Origin: Porites lobata
Taxonomy: Eukaryota; Cnidaria; Anthozoa; Scleractinia; Poritidae
DNA length: 64,000 bases
Assembly (NCBI GenBank): GCA_942486035.1
Contig: CALNXK010000021.1
Coordinates: 3,161,501-3,225,500 of the forward strand
Direction of reading: 5' to 3'
The notes under the pieces: model-generated
Seen by the model: only the letters and a program-made list of their open reading frames with translations
Database searches by the model: none
What the model was told of the DNA's origin: nothing
Made by a program: the position numbers and the translations under genes
Shown: positions 43,776-56,537 of the stretch, one piece after another
How positions within the stretch are numbered: the first letter of the stretch is position 1
How the letters are laid out: each line of letters begins with the position of its first letter

Positions 43776-45720
43776 ATTCATAGACTTTCACTTCAAGATC
43801 GATAAAGCATAAGAAGCGAATCATTACAATTTTGGTTCTTATAAAAGCACAAGTTTAATTCTTTAAACTGTTGAATGCATTCCTTCTTTTATCTTCATGG
43901 TTCTTTCCTCTACTAGCGCCGTATCTTTTCTTGGATAACTTCAACAATCCTTGCTTTTTAGCTTGAGTTAAGTTGTTGTCAGCCTGTGTTGTGTTCATTC
44001 ACGATAACGAAAACTGCGCAGTACAGTGTTTTTTCTGACTTTAGTCACGCCACCTTTCACCATGCTTTGATCAAGTGCAATAATTTGAAAGCTTAGCGGA
44101 TTCTAAGACGAAAACGATCACGAGTAGGTCCTCGTGCGTGAATCATTAGCGTCATTTTGGCGGGTAAACATGATAGCCGTCGTCATTCTACTATGAGTAG
44201 AGTTTCAGAGAGAATCTCGAAGTGGCGCGGGAAATAAGTTTTTAAAATATTAGAAGTTTTATCATTTTGCGATAGGGAGACGGCTTAACTTCCTTCAATA
44301 AATGAAGATAACGGTACTAACTTTTCTGGTAAATCATTGATAATGAAGCTTTCCTGGGAGTCTATTTTCTGAGAATACGCGAAAAACTTTCATTCAAATC
44401 TCGTACTCCGTTCTCGACCTCGAATTCAAAGTTCTCTTCTCAAATGCCTGTTGATGTTAGTCATGGGCGCGTGACCAAGAGTCTACAGAAAACGGTCTCT
44501 GTTTAGTTGAGTGAAAGTCGAGGAATATTACAATGAACATTGCACACGATTAAGGGTTACATATTATTAAATTCCAAGACTTTTACCATTCTTCTGGCTC
44601 GCTGGGACCTCCGCCGCGGAAACAAACTCAGCCCGAGAGAAGTAGCACAAATGAGCCTGCTTGCAGACTTAAATTCTGGAATTTCCTTCATGATCTCGAG
44701 ACTTAAGTTGCACTTCGCACTCAGAGTCATATGATTCTAATACAGTTTGGTGCTCAGTACCCGAGTCTCTCACGTGAAACACGGACCATTTGGTGTTTCT
44801 AGACAAAATAGCTCAAAGACGAAAACCTAGTAGATCACAAAGAAGGTATCTCAAGGTACAGTTTAATGAGGTAGTTAAATGAAGATATTGATGTGTCACT
44901 AACTTGTTTTTTCCAGTATTGTTATTATTATTATTATACATAATTATCATCATTTTTGTCAAAAGAAGCACAAAGCTAATCAAGACACATAATTGTTTAG
45001 CGTAATGAATTTATGAGTTGCAGCGAAAAGAACTAAGTCGCTAATCAGTGTTTCGTTCAATATCCAAAGATGAAGAAGGGCTTAAAAGTTCTTTGTAGAA
45101 GCAATCAAGTTTTTTTTTTTAGCAATTATGAATTCATTACATAATGATTTAAGAGTACCTATTACTTTGTTCTTAAGGCTATGCGAGAAAAAATGTCGTA
45201 TATGGTTCAAGTTATGATTGGTCAGTTAAATTTTCTTTTCTTTTGTTTGAAACTCGTTATCATACATTACCATATGGAGGAATCTTTTAACTTCTCCAAA
45301 CTAAAAGAGAGAGGGCTTGTACGAGGAACTGCTTGAACAACTACGAGAAGGTTGAATTAGTAGTTTTACTCAAACTTTGCTTTTCGTCATGTTATATTAT
45401 TATTCTTTTTGCTACTTTCTGCTCCTTAACGTTTTTTAGCAGTTTACCAAGGATAAATTGATTGATTTAAGTACTTGTTACTAGAGGTAAGAAATATACC
45501 ACTTAATCAAACATATAAATATCAGTGGAAAAAATATCACCCAGTAACATTTGAAAAAAAAAGTGCGCATTGAACATGTGGTTAGCGGAAGGTTTAAGTT
45601 ATCATGGGTTCATGTTACCGAGAGTAAAACTGCTGTAAATATATGCAGGAAATCTAGGGAAAATCGATTTGGGTTCGAGTTAGCGAGGGTCCAAGTTATC
45701 GGTAGTCGACTGTACTTTAG

Positions 45721-47300
45721 TCTTACAAGTGCAATAGTGCAATATGACCAATAGACCTTTATCATGACAAAGCCTATTTAATCTCTTGGGACAAAATCGC
45801 TGCCGCGTGACTGAGCCTGAGTATCACCAGCCCTTAGGTGATCTTAGGTATTCCTGATACTCTCAGGCCGGGACAAAGGTCTGTTATTTTACCTTACAGT
45901 TATTCAATTTTGAGAGGTTTTTTCGCGATTTCATCAGGGCGTCAATTTCGCGACTTCGCATCTTGGAAAAAAAAAATCAAGGAATTAAGAACCACACGAA
46001 TTTGAAAATGATGACATGGAGTCATCGAAACGTCATTCATTGCTATCGCTAATTTTTTCTCAAGTGTTTTTCTAAACTGTAATCTCCGTTATTAAAAAAA
46101 TCTGAGCGTATTAATAATCTCTAGATAAACTGGAAAAGGCGTTGTGAGATATTGAAGTTATTTCACAAATGGAGATAAGAATTGAACTAACCAGTAAAAC
46201 CATTTAACCATAGGTGAGTTCACAATGAACTTTTCAAGTGCACTTCAAGTGCATTTATTGTGCACTTGAGACTAACTTGTGTGTGAACAGGTCTAAGTCT
46301 ATTTGTCGATACATATCCATTTTGTTATTTCGCGAATTGTTTACAATCGCCAAAAACGCTAAATTTAAGACCCGCCTACAGGATTTTCTTCCCCGCACGC
46401 CGACGGAGATTGTTGTTTACATTCTCAAGTACATTTTAGACTTTCGAAGAAGCCTTTTGTCCTATTTATAAAATCAGGTTTGCGGTACGAAGACTTCTCG
46501 TGATTTTGTGGTAGCTCGGCCGCCTTGCGACCTAAAAAGCTCGTTTCGCTCGCTATACAGCAATTCTGCTGTGAAACTCGTGTCAAACACGGTCCGAGTT
46601 TGTGACCAAGTCCAGGAATGTTGTGCTTGCGTAGTTGGAAAGATATAAATAAAAATGCAATCTCAGCGCGAAGAAGAATCGCAAAGGTTAGTCAAACATT
46701 ATATTATGATTTCATTGCACTCGTTTTCTTAAACAATGAGTGCCTGTTGTTTGATTTTGTCGGCCGTAAGGAGGTTTAATTGCTGCAAGTCCCCAGGCGA
46801 GCATGCAGTACATTAATCTTTGGTATACCTGTGGTTTCTTGGGTTCCCTGCCTTATCTTATGCGAACAGCTCGATTTTTGTTTGTCATGATGAATTGAGG
46901 AGGCATACGTCCAGCGGTGTCATCACAACTTAGATGCGTCTGGATCTGGATGCGTGTTCTTCGATGTCAATGTGAGTGTGTTTCCATTTGCAAATATATC
47001 ACGCCAAACAAGAGAGAATTTGTTTCTGGGAGCAGTCATCAAGGTCACGAACAATTACTTCACGGACAAGACAATGTTCTTTTATGAGTTTTCCAGCGTT
47101 TTTACGTGCTCAGAGTTTGCCGGACGTGTTTTTAACCACTTAACCATTTAACTATTCAAAATTATAGTTTTTTTATTTGTTGTTGAGCTGTTGTTATACC
47201 CTTTCCTAATTCCCTTAGGCTCACTTTACATTTAAAATTTATTATATTGTTTCGTACATATGTTAACATTCAGTATGACTAATAATAAGCTCCAACCTTA
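45721..47300. other. Gene-free stretch
   Basis: Contains a GTGCACTTGA palindrome group near 46235-46270 and short frames without domains (46238-46471; 46954-47151). Nothing is supported as a gene. Confidence 0.45.
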
Positions 47301-47305
47301 CCTAG

Positions 47306-47337
<32 letters not shown>
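47306..47337. repeat. (ATT)n microsatellite
   Basis: About 10 ATT units. It has no effect on any called gene. Confidence 0.9.
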
Positions 47338-47510
47338 GTTGTCTGATTTTTTTATATTTTCAGAAGTTATCACGCATTGTTGAGAGACGTGTTTTTAACC
47401 ACTTACAGCAAGAAGACAATACTATATCTCAGCCTATTATTTTCATTTAGTTTCCGCGGTTCAAAATATTTGCATTTTTCACTTCACAATTAGAAAGAAG
47501 TTATATAGAG

Positions 47511-48024
47511 AATATTACTCGGTGGCGCGAAGATATGAATTTGTTTTCGAGTGGCAAAACAATATTTTACGAACGAGTGCAACGAGTGAGTAAAATATTG
47601 TTTTTGCCACGAGAAAATAATATTCATATCTTCAAGCCGCCGTGTAATGTTATTTTTATTATATAGACAAAAAGACATCGATAAAATAACAGATTTTTAT
47701 TCGCCAATGCAAAAAGTAATTGTGACGGCTCAAATTTACAGTACAGCAATATAAGACATTGTTTACAATAATCTTGAGAAATAACACTGAGCTGAACAGG
47801 GCTCTATTAACAATGACAAAATATGAGTAAAGCTTTGAAAAATGTGTAATTAAAATTCAAAGGACGTAAGACGCCTACAAATTTTGGAGGGAAATTACCG
47901 AAATTACGTCATCGATAAACTCACGTGTGAGATTATGGAAAATAAACCACTAGGGTCCCGGATGTAGTTTTTAGGAATTTTACGAGTGGTATATTTTCCA
48001 GTAAAACACTCGTGTCTATATAAT
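47511..48024. mobile_element. Foldback repeat P, long copy
   Basis: TTATATAGAG at the left and CTCGTGTCTATATAATA at the right are inverted ends. It aligns to 20041-20374 but has about 195 additional bases (about 47690-47885) in the middle, which may be the fuller ancestral form or an insertion. Confidence 0.8.
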
Positions 48025-48748
48025 AAAATGTTATATAATTCTAAAATGATGGAAACTGACCAATCTAGAAATTTATGAAATTATCAAAATATCTATATAC
48101 ATTTACAGCTTCCGTTATGTTCTACTGCCCAGCATCTGCTCGCAGCACTATCATAACAATCCTTAACCTCTAATCATAAGTTTACTAAAATGTCGTTGCA
48201 ACACATCGTGCTTCATAAAGCTTAGCCTCCACAAGATCTCCTCAGTCAAATCCGTGTCTGAATGGTTCGTTTCTTACATAGTCTTTATTGTTCCTTTTCC
48301 ATTTCTGCTTATTCCTTTTACGATTATCTGAGCTTGTATGGAAGCTGGCGGGAGAAATAGGCCTTAAACTGGCATTACAGCGTTCCCGGGTCGTCGTCTC
48401 GCTTAGGGGTGTAAATTTCAGATTTTGGTCTCGCTTAGGTTGTTGTGGGCAAAACACCATTATATTTAGCCGTAAAGGTCTCTTTAAGGGTTGCACTAGA
48501 AGAAATATTAAAAAATATATATATTTTTAATTCATTTTCAATTCATTTCAATTTTTTTACGCGAGTCATGTAATCAAAGTTTAAAATGATCACTTTTAGG
48601 GGTCAAAAAAAGGTTGAGCCATGCCCAGATTGGTCTCCTTTAGGGGTTTAATTCAAAATTTCCGACGAGCATCCCCGCCACTTTCATACGAGAGTTCTAC
48701 CCCTGGGACTAGCGCTTCCCTTAATTCTCTCGCCACATGTTTAATTAG
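48025..48748. other. Gene-free stretch with TTAGGGGT motifs
   Basis: The motif (C)TTAGGGGT recurs near 48401, 48594 and 48642 within an interspersed repeat. The opposite-strand frames at 48242-48530 have no domain. Confidence 0.4.
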
Positions 48749-49010
48749 GGAATCCAGATTCCGGAATCGGGAAATTTTTTGTTGAGCCGGAGGGGGCCAT
48801 CTAGAATCCGAAAATATTTTGCTTGTGGAATCCAGAATCCTGGGCTTTGGAATCCAGAATACAGCTCAAGAAATCCGAAATACCACTAAAGGATTGGAAT
48901 CCGAAATCCAAGTTCCCCTGACAAAGATTGGAATCCAGTACCTGGAATGGGGCATCCACGGCATGGAATTCAGAATCCAAGGTTGTCTTGGATTCCCTCA
49001 CATGGGGCAA
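48749..49010 (+). repeat. GGAATCC-rich dispersed repeat, copy 2
   Basis: Same order of GGAATCC motifs as 41127-41345, including CTTTGGAATCCAGAATAC, CCCTGACAAAG and GTTGTCTTGGATTCCCTC. It abuts the MITE at 49029. Confidence 0.75.
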
Positions 49011-49028
49011 CTTTCCTTGGTCCTTCGG

Positions 49029-49203
49029 CTAACGGCAATGAACAGTGCCGGATCCAGGGGAGAGGCCCGGAGGGAAGGGCCCCCCTATTTTTTTGGCCCG
49101 AAGGGTCGAGAAAATTCTTTTTTGAGACCGCTTCCCCTCTTTCCTCAGGGTCTGGATGACCGCCGCCCCCCACCTTATCTGAAGGTCTGGATCCGCCACT
49201 AAT
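49029..49203. mobile_element. MITE with GGCGGATCC-type ends
   Basis: The left end AGTGCCGGATCCAGGGG and the right end CTGGATCCGCCACT are inverted. The same family occurs at 56418-56537 (AGTGGCGGATCC / GGATCCGCCAGT). Non-coding, C/G-run rich. Confidence 0.65.
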
Positions 49204-49946
49204 GAAAGTAACACCAAAAATCACGATTTTGCCCAACTCCAAACTTAACGGGAACCATATGTTAATTCTGAGACGTTTTAATGTAGTATCGAACTCGGCA
49301 AAGCGCGATGCAAACGGATTGTTCAAGGTTCTCTTATTCTCCTCGCATCTTTTGAATTCGTGACAAGTACATCCTGTCAGAAAATCGATCGAAGTTTGGT
49401 ACATGCGCAGTAACGGGATACTGCTCCATTTATTAACGTGACCTTTCGCTGTAGATTTCTAGGAAATGACCTCCATCTTTGTTTTTAACGGCATTTCCTG
49501 AATTGTTCTCTTGTGCTTTCGACGAAATTCAGGCAGTAGATATTTGTTATTTAGGATTAAAGGTATTTGAATGATTCTGGTAATGGGTATCCCAAAGAGC
49601 CATTTGGTACTCCTGATCTTCAGCGGTTTTAATACTAAGAGCAATATTTACAGTTATGATTTTTGTTGCTTGCCACGTAGTGTATCGCCCTTTGTTTTTT
49701 TTCTGATCACGTCCGTAGATGATTTGTGGGAGAGTTTAAGCTAATCATGTTCAAAGAAAAAGCTTGACAACGCTGCTAAATTAACTACTTGCAAAGATCT
49801 GGTTTTTTTTTTCGCTGTCTTTGTTGATAGTAACTGCTGGGTAACACAGCCTTCATTTCTTCATAACTTGTTCAATATCTTGACCGCACGTCTGGGCAAC
49901 AATGATGTCATTTTATGTATTTTACAGGAAATAGATCATTTACAAA

Positions 49947-51101
49947 ATGCTTGCACAAAAAGTAGCTGTTAATGTGATTCTCGTGCTGATTTTATCATCT
50001 ACTGGTGAATCTTATTGGCAGTTGAAGGCTACAGGTAAATATGTGCAATCCAAGCAAAAGGTGTAGACTCACTATTAGGGCTCCTATTAATAACATTCAT
50101 AACAGATATACTTTTAAGTATTCTGAAGAGATTACCCTAGTAAAAAAAAGGTTTACTACTACACTCAGTTACCAAATTTCATTGGCTCATATTAGAATCT
50201 TATAACAACTCAAAGATCTCCTGCTCTGTTTTCCTGCTCGGTATTTTTTAGCTTTGTGCAGCGGTTTTTCACTTAAAAAACTTTATTCGGCTTTCTTATC
50301 TTTCTTTTTTCCCCGTCTGTCGGCCACCTTTCAGCTTCTTATGAGTTACTCAGTTATATACATGTATATTCAGGGGCATCCAACGTCAATTTTGGAAAAT
50401 ACCTGTTGGAAAGACGACTTAAGATCTAGAGTTTTCGGAATATTTGTTGTAAAATTTCTTGCTTGCCTGCCTCTCCTAGGATTTTCGTACATCTAAAAAA
50501 TGGTATAGTTGCCCATTTTTAACGGATTTTTACCCTGAAAATGTCACCAAGAATTTTCGGGAACCTTTTTTCTGGCTGAAATTTTCAAACCCGAAAAAAA
50601 TAGGAAGGAAGGAGAAAGGAAGCAAAAAAATAGGGAGACGGGAGAACCAGCTTAAAAAGGGAGGACGGAGAATGTTCTTTTAAAAAAATGTGACATGAAT
50701 GTTTAAGGCCTTAGTAGCTCTTAATTCAAGGACCTTACTGAATCACAGATGAGGGCAGCTTTGGCCACGAACTGCAAGTTAAAGTGTATGTAAGAGTTCT
50801 CGAATGTAGTCTCAACAATTTCTTGCCCTCCCCTTGTGAATATTGTGAGGTCATCATTTGTACACCGTACCCAGTCTTGGCCGAGCGGTGATGACAGCAC
50901 TGATCTGTCTGAATTCCGGGCTTTTGTTACTTCTTTTGTTTAGCGTCGGTTTTAGCGAATCTGAAGTTTTCGGAGTTTTTTGAGTATCAAGGTGAGTGAA
51001 TGTTATTTTCATGTGAAAGCCGTTGACGGTGTTACTGAAGATTGTTTTGAAATTGCATCTGGAAAGTCTCCTTCCTTGTTTATTATTATTATTATTATTA
51101 T

Positions 51102-51160
<59 letters not shown>

Positions 51161-53866
51161 TAAGGCTAAATTAACGCTGCATGGTTTATGACCTAACGCT
51201 GAAACACCAGAAGAATTAATACCCAGCAATGTGAAATAAACTCTACAAGTTCAGTGAATTACACCCGATGCATAGATTGATTTAGATGTAGTAAGTAGTA
51301 GCAAGTAGTTGTGAGTAACCATTCTGACCTTTATACGGTAGTTAAAATAAATGTTGTAAACATCAAAGCTTCAAGCTTACGTGACACAACCGAAAGGTAG
51401 TATGGGAAGAACGTGATATAACGACATGACAAACGTGTTTCGTATGTTTACCTTCTTTTAAGACACGTGGAAACGAGGCACTGCGGTGAAGTAGCAAATA
51501 AAATAAGCCTCTTAAAAGACTTATCAGGGAGAAAGGTGAAAAATCAGGGAGGAGGGAGAAACGGCCGAAAAAATTAGGGAGAAAAGAAATTTAATTGCCC
51601 GTTCCTCTCTCCTCTAAAATACGTTCAACAATGCTATGTATAAGTGGTTTTGAACTATATTCTCGTTGGGTGCCCCTGTATATTAACTTCACGTAACCAA
51701 TGAAACGGAGTATCATAACTATAAGCCATTTGCACGATGTTTCGGGATCTTGAAAAGTTAGGTAAAAAGATATAGAAAGAACGACGATCACATATAAGTA
51801 AGCTAAGCCTTCGTCATCAGACTCGTATACAGTTAATTGTATGACTGTCATCTGGCGTGTTTTTGAATATCACCAAGATTGATGACTTCAATCCTTAAAT
51901 GACGTACTTTACCATGGGCTGACTCTATTTTTTAGCTTTTAAACACCACGAATGGACGAACCACAGGAGTGGTGTTAGGCCTAGACCGTACAAAAAGCCG
52001 GATTTTTTAAAATCAAGATTGTTAGAGAATCAGAAGATTTTTAGAAATAGTGGCGATTTTTACACAAAAATGGGATTTGTGGAGTTTTTTTTAGATGATT
52101 TTGAAAATAAAGGTCTATTTTCTTTGCCTCTGAAATGATAAGTTTGTTCCATTGTTTACTACTTGGTGACTGCTAGACTGCAATCCATTTGTGCGTTGTT
52201 TTTTCCTATTTCCAATGCATCCCATCATTCCACTCCGCACTCATCTGATGGAACAACATTGAGTGCCTTTCGTTTAATAAAAGCGCTATCTAGTGTACAA
52301 AATGTAATTTTCAGCCCTTCTCTTTTTTTAAAGGGAGATCCGAGGTTTCATTAAATTGAGGTTTTTTCATTAAAAAATATTGTTAGATAAATAGAAAAAT
52401 TTTTACTCCACTTTCAGAGTTAAATTAAAATTTTGGGATATTTTGGGATTTTTAGAAAAAGGGTTTATCTTTTTTTTACTGGGATATTTATAGATTTTTA
52501 TGGAAAAGGGAGATTTTTAACTAAAAAGCTGGGCGAATTTCCAAAAATTAAATTATTTAGAAACATTTTTAGATTTTTGGGATATTGGTGTCAATTCCCT
52601 TTTTTTACAGTGGTAGCTCCAGCTCTGGTAGCTCCACGTTCTCAAGCTAAATAAAACAAGGATTTTTACGCGGATTTTAGCAAGGCGGTGAAGGTCAAGT
52701 TTATTGACTAACGGTTAAATATGTCGATTTTTACGCCTTAAGATTAAATTTTTGGCGTTTTACCACCAGTGGATATCCTCATCGAGGCCCTCTACAAATT
52801 GATAACAATTAGCTCAATCATCACTAGTTCGTCTAAACCTGTTATCAGCTTTTATATTAATCTCCGTAATTATTACATACAGTAGACATTTGCCCTGATG
52901 GAAGTATATGCCAAAAAAAGATGCTGTGTTTGGAGAACGAGCCCCACTGGGTTTGGCTGTTGTAATTTTAACGCTGGTCGTTGTTGCTATGGTGAAATGG
53001 ATGGAAAGTGCTGTCCACACCGTTGGAGGTGTCGTACTTTTTTCTTTCCCGCTTTTTTAAAATTATTTTGAATCAACCTGAAGTTTGTATTTATTATTTC
53101 TATAAGTTGTTAGTTTTAAGGTCTCACCACGCCAAATACAGGAATAAAAAAGTTTTGTCAGCCGGAAAGCAAGACTGAGTCAAATTCGATTGAGGGCCCA
53201 TTTGAACAAGCCTTATGGGTAAAGAAAATTATTTTATTGACTGAAAACTTGCCTGTTATTATTCATAGGTTAAAATTGACACCGTTCACATCAAGGAACA
53301 TTTTAGGTGCCCCACCTCTTTTTGACCCTATCATCAGTTTGCAGAGGCCCCCTTCCCCCACCCACTCCAAACACACGTTTTGAAAATTTCAGCCCCACCC
53401 CCTCTAAATATATTCCTCCCCACCCTTTCCATATTAACTGAACTTTTCCTAATCAGTATCTCTGAAAAAAAAAATTCTCGGAATAATGTCAGTAACCGAG
53501 ATCCAGAAACTTCGCCTCCATCCCCAAATAACTGCAGAGGTACAAAAATTGAACAGCGCATAAAACTCAGAATTTCCTTGGTCGCCATGTTTAAATAGCT
53601 TATGCAACGAGGCTTTTCTATATTTTTAAAAAACAGTTTTTGTGTAATTATTTCGAATTATGTGAATGGAGTCGAAGCAAATATATGACAATTATTGGAT
53701 GCCTTTATGCAACTGCACTGCCTTATATATGCTATAAATCGTTTTCTTTTCTTTCTAATTCTACAGGTGCGAACCACCACATAGTTGTGTCAGGCCTGGC
53801 AACGAACTTGGGAGAGGTTACCGCGCCAAAGATGTAGAATATAAAAGGGCCGAAAATCTTTTATAA
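49947..53866 (+). CDS. Granulin-like secreted protein, locus B (frameshifted)
   Basis: Three exons by comparison with locus C. Exon 1, 49947-50034: signal peptide MLAQKVAVNVILVLILSSTG, donor ACAG/GTAAAT. Exon 2, 52883-53028: acceptor TACATACAG, cysteine-rich core beginning VDICPDGSIC, then GFGCCNFNAGRCC and GEMDGKCCPHRWR. Exon 3, 53767-53866: last two cysteines, CEPPHSC, then GNELGRGYRAKD and stop TAA. All splice sites and the 12-cysteine pattern are kept. The A7 run at 52913-52919 is one base out of frame after the second cysteine (146 bases against an expected 145), so as read the protein would be wrecked there. Six As would restore it. Intron 1 holds a hAT-like element, and a pogo-type MITE lies 120 bases past the stop. 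It is either a young pseudogene or a homopolymer base-call error. Confidence 0.72.
50371..51678. mobile_element. hAT-like TIR element in intron 1 of locus B
   Basis: The ends AGGGGCATCCAACG and CGTTGGGTGCCCCT are inverted. The flanks GTATATTC and GTATATTA look like an 8-base target duplication with one change; loci A and C have the single sequence GTATCTTA at this point and no element. An 8-bp duplication fits hAT. The interior is repeat-rich (AGGGAGA and GGGAGGA motifs, a microsatellite) with no transposase. Confidence 0.75.
51081..51161. repeat. (TTA)n(GTA)n compound microsatellite
   Basis: About 7 TTA units followed by about 19 GTA units. The apparent poly-Ile/poly-Ser frame across it is an artefact. 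It lies inside the hAT-like element in locus B. Confidence 0.92.
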
Positions 53867-53988
53867 TTTCGTCCCAGTTTTTTGCTCAACATTGACTTGA
53901 GTATCTTTTTTTGGTGGAGAGAAATTTCTTTAGTTTTAAACTATAACTCTGATATTTTTATTAGCTGTGTGAATAGCAAAAACAAATA

Positions 53989-54149
53989 CAGTCAAACCTC
54001 TTAAATACGGACAACAAAGGGACAGAACCAATTGTCCACTTTACAGATGTGTCCGTATAATAGAGGTAGGAAATGTGTGATTTTTGGCATTTCTGGGACC
54101 AAACGAACTGTCCGTTATAGAGAGGTGTCCTTAAGGAGAAGTTAGACTG
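53989..54149. mobile_element. pogo-type MITE (CAGTCAAACC family), intact
   Basis: 161 bases with inverted ends CAGTCAAACCTCTTAAATAC and GGAGAAGTTAGACTG, flanked by TA. The paralogous position after locus C (near 62180) reads AACAAATAAGACTATGG with no element, so the TA duplication is observed directly. Confidence 0.92.
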
Positions 54150-54284
54150 TAAGAATATGGATGAATTATCCGTTAGTTTTATTGAGGAGGAAAGGGTCGA
54201 GGGATGTTTAAGTTCGTAAAGATTGACTAGTTTTTAGCTTTCGAGTTTCTTTTGGATTCGTAAGTTTCCTTTTAGCCATCTGTC

Positions 54285-54757
54285 AGGGGCAGCCAACGAC
54301 GGCTTCCTCGTAAATACATTGAAAACACTTTTTAGCCTATCCAGTACTTTTAGATCTCTACTAAAGCATTCTAGGCGGCGCTGTAAAATATGTATCTGTT
54401 CGGTCATCCTAGGGGAACTTGAGCCTCTTCGAAATTACAAGGGCTTGGGTATTATTTTCCCCAAAATTCTAGATGAAATTCGACGTATTACGAAAGTGAG
54501 ACATTTTTTAATTCATCTCTTCCACATTTTCACTTTTCACATTTTTGAATTCGAAATTTTAGGGGTTTTTTTTTACGAAAAATAGCCTAACTTGGGAAGT
54601 AAAAAGCGAAAATTGAACTCCAGAAAATCGTAGGTAATATATTAGATAAGCTAAAACGGTCATCTAAAATTTTTGGCCGTCCTCAAGTAACAGGAACTTC
54701 GAGGCAATATTTGATTCCCCGAACAGATATTTTACAGAAAACAGTCGTTGGGTGCCC
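54285..54757. mobile_element. hAT-like MITE family T, copy 3
   Basis: The ends AGGGGCAGCCAACGACGG and CGTTGGGTGCCCCT are inverted. The interior has CCAAAATTCTAGATG and GAAATTTTAGGGG motifs. No clear target duplication remains. Confidence 0.65.
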
Positions 54758-55665
54758 CTGCTTTCTCAAATGTATCACGATCTGGATACATTTAATTTTA
54801 GCTAAGGGTACCAAGAATCAACAAAGAACAGTTTCTGTTTAGTTGAGTAAGAGACGAGGAATATACAACAATGAACATACACCACTTGCAAATCTCACAT
54901 AATGCACTCCCCTCCCTTCCCCACCCCCCTCAAAAAAAGTGCATAAGCATTGTTTTCAATTTCTCTTGGGACTGCTGTAATCTGACCAAGGAGAAATGAA
55001 AAACAAAGGTTATGCAAGATTTGCGAGGGGGGCAAATAAGGTGCATTATTGGAGATGTGCAAGTGGCGTTTTGCACATGATTAAGGGTTATAAGATCGGA
55101 TGTTGTTATTTTCCCAGACTTTTACTTTTCGTCACCCGGCCACTTTTCTGGCTCGCTGGGGACTCGCAGAAACAAATTCCCCGAGAGAAGTCGCACAAGT
55201 GAGCCTGCTTGCAGACTGAAATCTTGGAATTTTTAATTCTTTCATGATATCGAGACTTAAGTTGCACTTCGCACTCAGAGTCATGAGATTCTAATACAGT
55301 TCGGTGCTCAGTACCTCTCACACGTGAAACACGGACCATTTGGTGTTTCTAGGCAAAAATAGTTCCAAGGCGAAAACCTAGGATATCACAAAGTAAGTAG
55401 TTTCTAGTTTCTCTTAATAAGATAGTTAAGGTTTTTTCTAATGAAGATATACGGTAAGACTTCTTTTAATACTCCTACTCAGTTTAAATGATCCTACTTT
55501 ATTTTATACATGCTACCGATTATTATTATTACTACTATTATAATTTTTATCGTTGATTATTATACATTATCGTCATTATTGCCATTAGAAACAGAGGACT
55601 AATGCAGATGTACATCGCACATTTGTATAAAGGCAAGAAACGTCAGTTCCACACTAACAGTCAAT

Positions 55666-55757
55666 TACAGTTAACTCTCTTCTTAAATAACATCTCTCTA
55701 AGAAAGACATATTGTCGGTCCCAAACTGGGTGTCAGTTATAAAGAGAGATGACTGTA
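55666..55757. mobile_element. 92-bp MITE with TACAGT ends
   Basis: The left end TACAGTTAACTCTCTTCTTAA-like pairs with the right end TTATAAAGAGAGATGACTGTA. TA at both ends fits a very small Tc1/mariner-type element. Confidence 0.6.
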
Positions 55758-56417
55758 AGTTTTTTGCTTAGTATAATTCTGTGGAAAAATTATTAGTACA
55801 TGTTAAAATTTGAGATGCATTAGACAAAAAATTAAATCTTATGTTTACAGTCATTGGTAGAAAGCGTAAAAATCGTCGAGGCATGTCTCCTGAAAATTCG
55901 TTATTGCCACGAGATTCTAATGTGAGGAGTCGAAATAGGGTAGGTACTGAGCTGGTGTTACCAGTGGCTGTCACGTGCACTGCTTGCGTCTGCATGTCCT
56001 TGTCGTAATAAAAGATATGTCTCTGATTATTATTTGGGACGATGATTTCTCTTCAATGCAGTAGTTAAAACTGTAAATAATTTCGTTCGAAGTCAGCCCT
56101 GTAAATGTTTTAGTCTCTAATCGTCACTTATGTTTCATCCGATATCCAAAGGTCAAGAAGGGGTTAAAAGTTGTATGAAGAATTGCGAAGCAGTCGACTT
56201 TTTTTTTTTTTTTTAAGAATAAAGAATTCATTACTTTATGATTTAAGAGTACCTATTACGTTGTTCTTAACGCTATGCGAGAAAAACATATCGTATATGT
56301 ACACAACCCTCAACTCTTAAACAATGGAAGAATCTACTGACGTTCCACACTAACTAAAAGGGAGAAAGCGTGTACGACAAACTGCTTGAGCAACTACGAG
56401 GATGTTGAACCAGTTGT

Positions 56418-56537
56418 AGTGGCGGATCCGGGCCTTCGATAAGGGCGGGGGGGGCGGCCATCCAAACCCTGAGATAAGGGGGGCCCCGGTCTTAGTTTGG
56501 TCTTAAAATAAGGGGGAGTCCCATGGATCCGCCAGTG
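56418..56537. mobile_element. MITE with GTGGCGGATCC ends
   Basis: The left end AGTGGCGGATCCGGGCCTTC and the right end CATGGATCCGCCAGT are inverted. AATAAGGGGG/GATAAGGGGG motifs recur inside. Same family as 49029-49203. Confidence 0.65.

Larger units (their letters stand above)
42240..45720. repeat. Segmental block D, copy 1
   Basis: Parts of this block recur at 54771-56870 (for example TTTAGTTGAG near 44500, TTCTGGCTCGCTGGGA, GAGCCTGCTTGCAGACT, CACTTCGCACTCAGAGTCAT, TTTAAGAGTACCTATTAC, GTTCGAGTTAGCGAGGGT). Others recur from 62775 (GCGxGGCxCTGTTACxCAAC; GAGAGCAAACC against GGTTTGCTCTC in shared order). The block precedes granulin-like locus B as the second copy precedes locus C. I see no gene in it; the frame near 44540 is not supported. 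Confidence 0.6.

Noticed and set aside
48819..49404. Several long frames on both strands
   Set aside because: They read through the GGAATCC repeat and the GGATCCGCC MITE; none has a domain and both strands are open, as expected of palindromic GC-rich repeats.
50980..51174. Poly-Ser frame
   Set aside because: Produced by the (GTA)n microsatellite.
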